Position numbers and translations under genes: made by a program. A DNA stretch of 19,833 nt from positions 1 through 19,833 of the forward strand of contig CALWKT010000020.1 of the NCBI GenBank assembly GCA_944381335.1, in the 5' to 3' direction. Below the pieces are notes generated by a model that ran no database searches, was not told where the DNA came from, and was given only the letters and a program-made list of their open reading frames with translations. This document shows positions 16,657 to 19,833 of this stretch, piece by piece (position 1 is the stretch's first letter; each line of letters opens with the position of its first letter). The stretch is from an uncultured Christensenellaceae bacterium (GTDB lineage: Bacteria > Bacillota_A > Clostridia > Christensenellales > UBA3700).

Positions 16657-17543
16657 ATTTCGCGCTGGCTGTTTACAAACCGACCGGGCTTTCTTCAAGC
16701 GACGTCGTGATCAAATGCAGAAATGCGCTTTCCGCGTCGGCGGGGGGTAAGATCAGATGCGGGCATATGGGCACGCTCGACCCTGCGGCTGAAGGAGTGC
16801 TGGTCCTCGGGTTCGGAAAGGCGGCGAAACTCTTCGATCATATCCAGAATTGCAAGAAAACTTACCGCGCGACTTTCACTTTCGGTTCGACAACGGATAC
16901 GCTTGACAGAGAGGGCGAAATTACCGAAAGCGACGGCAGACTGCCTGACGAAAAAGCGCTGAATGACGTATTGCCGTTGTTTGTCGGTGAAATAAACCAG
17001 GTCCCGCCCGCGTACAGCGCGTTGAACGTCAACGGAGTCAGAGCGTATAAGCTTGCAAGAAAGGGTGAAAACGTGACCCTTGCGCCAAGACAAGTGAAGA
17101 TATATTCGCTTAAAACAGTCGGAACGGTAATAAGCGCAGACGGGAAGATCGCAAGCGCGGATGTAGAGATAGTCTGTGGGTCAGGTACGTATATCAGAAG
17201 TCTTTGCAGAGACGTTGCCGAAAAGGCAGGCGTGCTAGCGTATATGTCATCGCTCGTTCGCACGGAGTGCGCAGGCTATACGATAACCGAAGCTGTGCCT
17301 TTGCAGGATTTTCTTTCAGATCCTCTGTCTCACGTCAGAAAAGACTCTGAGATCCTTGAAAAGCTTTTTCCGACCGCTGTTTTCAGTCCGGATACGGCAA
17401 AAAGGTTAAAATTCGGTCAGACCGTCCCGACTCAACTTTCAGACGGCAGATACGGCGCGTTTTCCGGCGACGAAACTCTCGGAGTCGCGCTTGTTAAAGA
17501 CGGATACGTAAAACTGGAAACTCACTTATGGAATACGATATAA
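16653..17543 (+). CDS. truB: tRNA pseudouridine(55) synthase
   Basis: Makes the universal pseudouridine 55 in the T-loop of tRNAs. The catalytic Asp is D43 in GHMGTLDPAAEGVL, with the leading VYKPTGLSSSDVV and the later KTYRATFTFGSTTDTLDREG and CGSGTYIRSLCRDV segments all diagnostic. The 296 residues include a C-terminal domain (about 245 on). The chosen ATG overlaps the nrnA stop as ATGA; an in-frame TTG at 16581 lies within nrnA and adds residues with no family match. No clear ribosome binding site is seen, so translation is likely re-initiated from nrnA. Confidence 0.95.
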   Translation: MNFALAVYKPTGLSSSDVVIKCRNALSASAGGKIRCGHMGTLDPAAEGVLVLGFGKAAKLFDHIQNCKKTYRATFTFGSTTDTLDREGEITESDGRLPDEKALNDVLPLFVGEINQVPPAYSALNVNGVRAYKLARKGENVTLAPRQVKIYSLKTVGTVISADGKIASADVEIVCGSGTYIRSLCRDVAEKAGVLAYMSSLVRTECAGYTITEAVPLQDFLSDPLSHVRKDSEILEKLFPTAVFSPDTAKRLKFGQTVPTQLSDGRYGAFSGDETLGVALVKDGYVKLETHLWNTI

Positions 17544-18445
17544 AAGAAATTGATTACAAAAACGGATCGGACGAAAGGATCGTGCTTTGCCTCGGATTTT
17601 TCGATTGCGTTCACAGAGGTCATAACGCGTTGATACAGCGCGCGAGGCTTTTTTCTAAAATCGACGCGGCAAAGTGCGCCGTTTTTACCTTCTGCGGCAA
17701 TCCGTTCAACGCGCTCAGCGGGAGCGGTAAAGAGATTTTCACATATAGCGAAAGGGTCTTCAGATTGTGGCAACTCGGCGTCGACGTTGTTGTCAGAGCA
17801 GAACCGGATAAAAAGTTTTTTTCCATGCCTTCAGAAGAATTTCTTGACGGGCTGTTTAAGAGGTTCAATATTTCGGCAATCATTGCGGGCAGTGATTATA
17901 CCTACGGCGCTGGAGCCGCAGGCAATGCTCAGACGCTCAAGGAATACTGCAAAAAGCACGACGCAGACTGCTATATCGTCGATATGGTCGAATATTCTGA
18001 AGGCAGAAAGATCGCAAGCCGTGAGATCAGGGGTATGGTCTCAAAAGGAGAGGTCGAAAAGATCAACGCGTTGCTGCCGTTGCCGTATATCGTAGCAGGC
18101 AGAGTCGTAAAGGGAAGACACGACGGCGCAACACTCGGCACTCCTACGGCAAACGTGGATATCCCTGAAGAAAAACTTCCGATCGCCAGCGGCGTTTACG
18201 ACACAAACGTGCTGATAGACGGAGTGAGACTAAGGGCGGTGACCAACGTAGGCGATCATCCCACATTCGGAGACAGTCATTACAACGTGGAAAGTTATAT
18301 TCTGCACTGGAACGGCAATATTTACGGCAAATATATCGTCGTCGAGTTCGTTTCAAGGATAAGAGACGTTAAAAAATTCGATACTAAAGAGGATCTTTCG
18401 GCTCAGATAGCAAAGGACGCCGAAAAGGTTCTCGGGAGGAAATGA
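17528..18445 (+). CDS. ribF: Bifunctional riboflavin kinase/FAD synthetase
   Basis: Phosphorylates riboflavin to FMN and adenylylates it to FAD. The N-terminal nucleotidyltransferase domain (about 1-175) has GFFDCVHRGH at 23-32, the H-x-G-H ATP site; the position normally Gly (DGVH) is Cys27 here. IIAGSDYTYG and REIRGMVSKGEVEKINALL follow. The C-terminal flavokinase domain (about 180-300) has GATLGTPTANVDIPEEKLP, GVYDTNV and NVGDHPTFGD. At 305 residues it is normal. It overlaps truB by 16 bases with only weak upstream pairing. In many Bacillota rpsO follows; here it does not. Confidence 0.94.
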   Translation: MEYDIKEIDYKNGSDERIVLCLGFFDCVHRGHNALIQRARLFSKIDAAKCAVFTFCGNPFNALSGSGKEIFTYSERVFRLWQLGVDVVVRAEPDKKFFSMPSEEFLDGLFKRFNISAIIAGSDYTYGAGAAGNAQTLKEYCKKHDADCYIVDMVEYSEGRKIASREIRGMVSKGEVEKINALLPLPYIVAGRVVKGRHDGATLGTPTANVDIPEEKLPIASGVYDTNVLIDGVRLRAVTNVGDHPTFGDSHYNVESYILHWNGNIYGKYIVVEFVSRIRDVKKFDTKEDLSAQIAKDAEKVLGRK

Positions 18446-19290
18446 TGATAAAATTCGGTCCGAGCGGAAGCTGCGAACTGTTCGCTCAGCAGGGATATTC
18501 TCATACCATTGAAGAAGCAAAGTGGCTTCACGACATTGGATTGGACTGCTTTGAATATTCTTTCGGCAGGGGCGTCAGGATAACAGAAAAAACCGCGCGA
18601 ACGATAGGCGCGGAGTTCGAAAAATACTCGATCGAGTTTTCTGTCCACGCGCCTTACTTCATAAACCTTGCTACGCTTGAAGAAGATAAGGCGGAGAATA
18701 ATCACGGTTACATATTTTCATCTCTGAAGGCGCTCAGGGATTTCGGAGGAAAAAGGTGCGTGTTCCATCCGGGTTCGCCTCTCAAAGCCGCGCGTGAAGA
18801 CGCCATGAACGTGCTGATGAAACGCCTGGATCTGGTGATGGAATTAAAGCACGAATACGGCTATGACGATCTGTGGCTTTGCGCGGAAACAATGGGCAAA
18901 AAGTCGCAGCTTGGAGATCTGAACGAAGTCATCCGTATGTGCAAAGGTTACGACACGCTGTTGCCCTGCATAGACTTCGGACATCTGAATGCAAGAGACT
19001 GCGGAGTGATCAAGGGCTACGACGATTACAAGAGGATAATAGACGCGCTTGCCGACGGTCTGGGCGATTTCAAGACCAGAAACATGCACGTGCATTTCAG
19101 CAAGATACAGTACACCGACAAAGGCGAACTGAGGCATCTGACTTTCAGCGATGAAAAATACGGACCGGATTTCGAACCGCTTATCCGCGTTATTTCCGAT
19201 TACAGGCTTGAGCCTTATATTGCATGCGAATCCGCCGGAACTCAGACGATGGACGCGTTGGCGATGAAAAACTACTATAAATCCTTATAA
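18442..19290 (+). CDS. TIM-barrel protein of the endonuclease IV superfamily
   Basis: Probably a metal-dependent phosphodiesterase related to AP endonuclease IV (Nfo). At 282 residues it matches E. coli Nfo (285), and most Nfo metal ligands align at nearly the same positions: H69 (SVHAPY), H109 (FHPG), E149 (CAETMG), D178 and H181 (IDFGHL), H216 (MHVHFS), H232 (LRHLTF) and E263 (CESAG). The Nfo Asp229 position is Leu230. It therefore belongs to the superfamily, but a two-metal site or another substrate is possible, and I leave the symbol empty. GGGAGGA precedes an ATGATG whose first ATG overlaps the ribF stop; the second ATG (18445) is an equal choice. It is the last gene of the operon. Confidence 0.85.
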   Translation: MMIKFGPSGSCELFAQQGYSHTIEEAKWLHDIGLDCFEYSFGRGVRITEKTARTIGAEFEKYSIEFSVHAPYFINLATLEEDKAENNHGYIFSSLKALRDFGGKRCVFHPGSPLKAAREDAMNVLMKRLDLVMELKHEYGYDDLWLCAETMGKKSQLGDLNEVIRMCKGYDTLLPCIDFGHLNARDCGVIKGYDDYKRIIDALADGLGDFKTRNMHVHFSKIQYTDKGELRHLTFSDEKYGPDFEPLIRVISDYRLEPYIACESAGTQTMDALAMKNYYKSL

Positions 19291-19293
19291 TTC

Positions 19294-19323
19294 TTTACAA
19301 AAGACGTCATGTTATGATAAAAT
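19294..19323 (+). promoter_or_regulatory. Probable promoter of the aminopeptidase P-like gene
   Basis: TTTACA (19294-19299), an 18-base spacer and TAAAAT (19318-19323), with an extended TG at 19315-19316. The expected transcription start, about seven bases past the -10, falls one or two bases before the ATG at 19332. Confidence 0.5.
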
Positions 19324-19331
19324 ATCAGAGT

Positions 19332-19833
19332 ATGAACGATATAAAAGACATTCTTAAAGAATACGGCGTCGACGCCGCCATAGTGATCACGGCATCCAAT
19401 ACTTTCTACCTTTCAGGATACGAAAGCACAAACTGCCGCATACTCCTTACCGGCGACAAAAGCTATTTCTTTACGGATATGCGTTATCTCGAAGAGGCGA
19501 AAAACGCTTTGAAAGACAATTTTGAAGTGCTTCTCGGAGGGATTGACGAAATAAAAAATATCGTCGACGAAGCGGGATACAAGCGTATCGGCGTTGAAGA
19601 AAACGTTTCTTACGGTGAATACAAATCGCTTGAAGCGCTGTTCAAAGGCGTAGAATTGGTTGCTGTGGACAAGGCTTTCGAAACTCGCCGCGCAACAAAG
19701 AGCGAAAGAGAGGTCAGCCTGATAAAGACCGCTCAGGGAGTGACGGAGACAGCTTTCAGAGAGATATTGCCATATATAAAAGAAGGCGTCTCAGAAATTG
19801 AAATTGCGGCGCGCCTTGAATATATAATGCTGA
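19332..19833 (+). CDS. Xaa-Pro aminopeptidase family protein (M24), 3' truncated by window end
   Basis: N-terminal 167 residues of a probable aminopeptidase P or Xaa-Pro dipeptidase. The creatinase-type N-terminal domain is visible: ILKEYGVDAAIVITASNTFYLSGYESTNCRI (here read in two pieces), then FFTDMRYLEEAK, GVEENVSYGEYKSLE, and the linker RRATKSEREVSLIKTAQ that leads into the pita-bread catalytic domain. The metal ligands (two Asp, His, two Glu) lie beyond the window, so activity cannot be judged. The ATG has no good ribosome binding site, and the predicted transcript would be nearly leaderless. In many Bacillota efp follows this gene, which is a guess here. Confidence 0.88.
   Translation, partial: MNDIKDILKEYGVDAAIVITASNTFYLSGYESTNCRILLTGDKSYFFTDMRYLEEAKNALKDNFEVLLGGIDEIKNIVDEAGYKRIGVEENVSYGEYKSLEALFKGVELVAVDKAFETRRATKSEREVSLIKTAQGVTETAFREILPYIKEGVSEIEIAARLEYIML

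Overview
The window is one strand of bacterial housekeeping genes, almost gap-free and all read left to right. It looks like a chromosome segment of an uncultured Clostridia-type Bacillota. The evidence is the gene order (rpsB-tsf-pyrH-frr-uppS-cdsA-dxr-rseP-ispG-[polC slot]-rimP-nusA-rnpM-ylxQ-infB-rbfA-nrnA-truB-ribF), the Bacillota markers RnpM (YlxR), YlxQ, a DUF1292 protein and a PolC-type protein, strong GGAG-type ribosome binding sites, and sigma-A-like promoters with extended -10 boxes. Base composition looks balanced by eye, with mixed AGA/AGG and CGC arginine codons. Genus-level placement cannot be made from the sequence.

Layout. Positions 1-245 hold the end of a DUF1292-like acidic protein with an unusual cysteine-rich tail, closed by a terminator. 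A promoter near 308-336 and a structured leader precede rpsB-tsf, which ends in a strong hairpin terminator only about 20 bases before pyrH; pyrH has its own terminator. A strong promoter at 3030-3058 starts frr, followed by the envelope and isoprenoid block uppS-cdsA-dxr-rseP-ispG. Next, in the slot where Bacillota carry polC, is a shortened PolC-like protein with the N-terminal, OB and exonuclease regions but no PHP or polymerase domain. A promoter in the gap at 10451-10635 drives rimP-nusA-rnpM-ylxQ-infB-rbfA-nrnA-truB-ribF and a TIM-barrel endonuclease IV relative, tightly packed with 4-26 base overlaps. The window ends inside an aminopeptidase P family gene with its own promoter.

How the genes fit together. 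Ribosomal protein S2, EF-Ts, RRF, RimP, RbfA, IF2, TruB, NusA and RnpM cover ribosome assembly, the translation cycle, RNA modification and transcription elongation. PyrH supplies UDP/UTP. Dxr and IspG are MEP-pathway enzymes whose C5 units feed UppS (undecaprenyl carrier), while CdsA makes CDP-diacylglycerol and RseP is a membrane site-2 protease. NrnA recycles nanoRNA and pAp, and RibF makes FMN and FAD.

I see no mobile element, CRISPR array, tRNA, rRNA or defence system, and no clearly new multi-gene system. The most unusual item is the polymerase-less PolC at the polC locus. Lesser oddities are the cysteine-rich DUF1292 tail, an IF2 lacking a recognisable first IF2_N domain, and an endonuclease IV relative with one metal ligand replaced.
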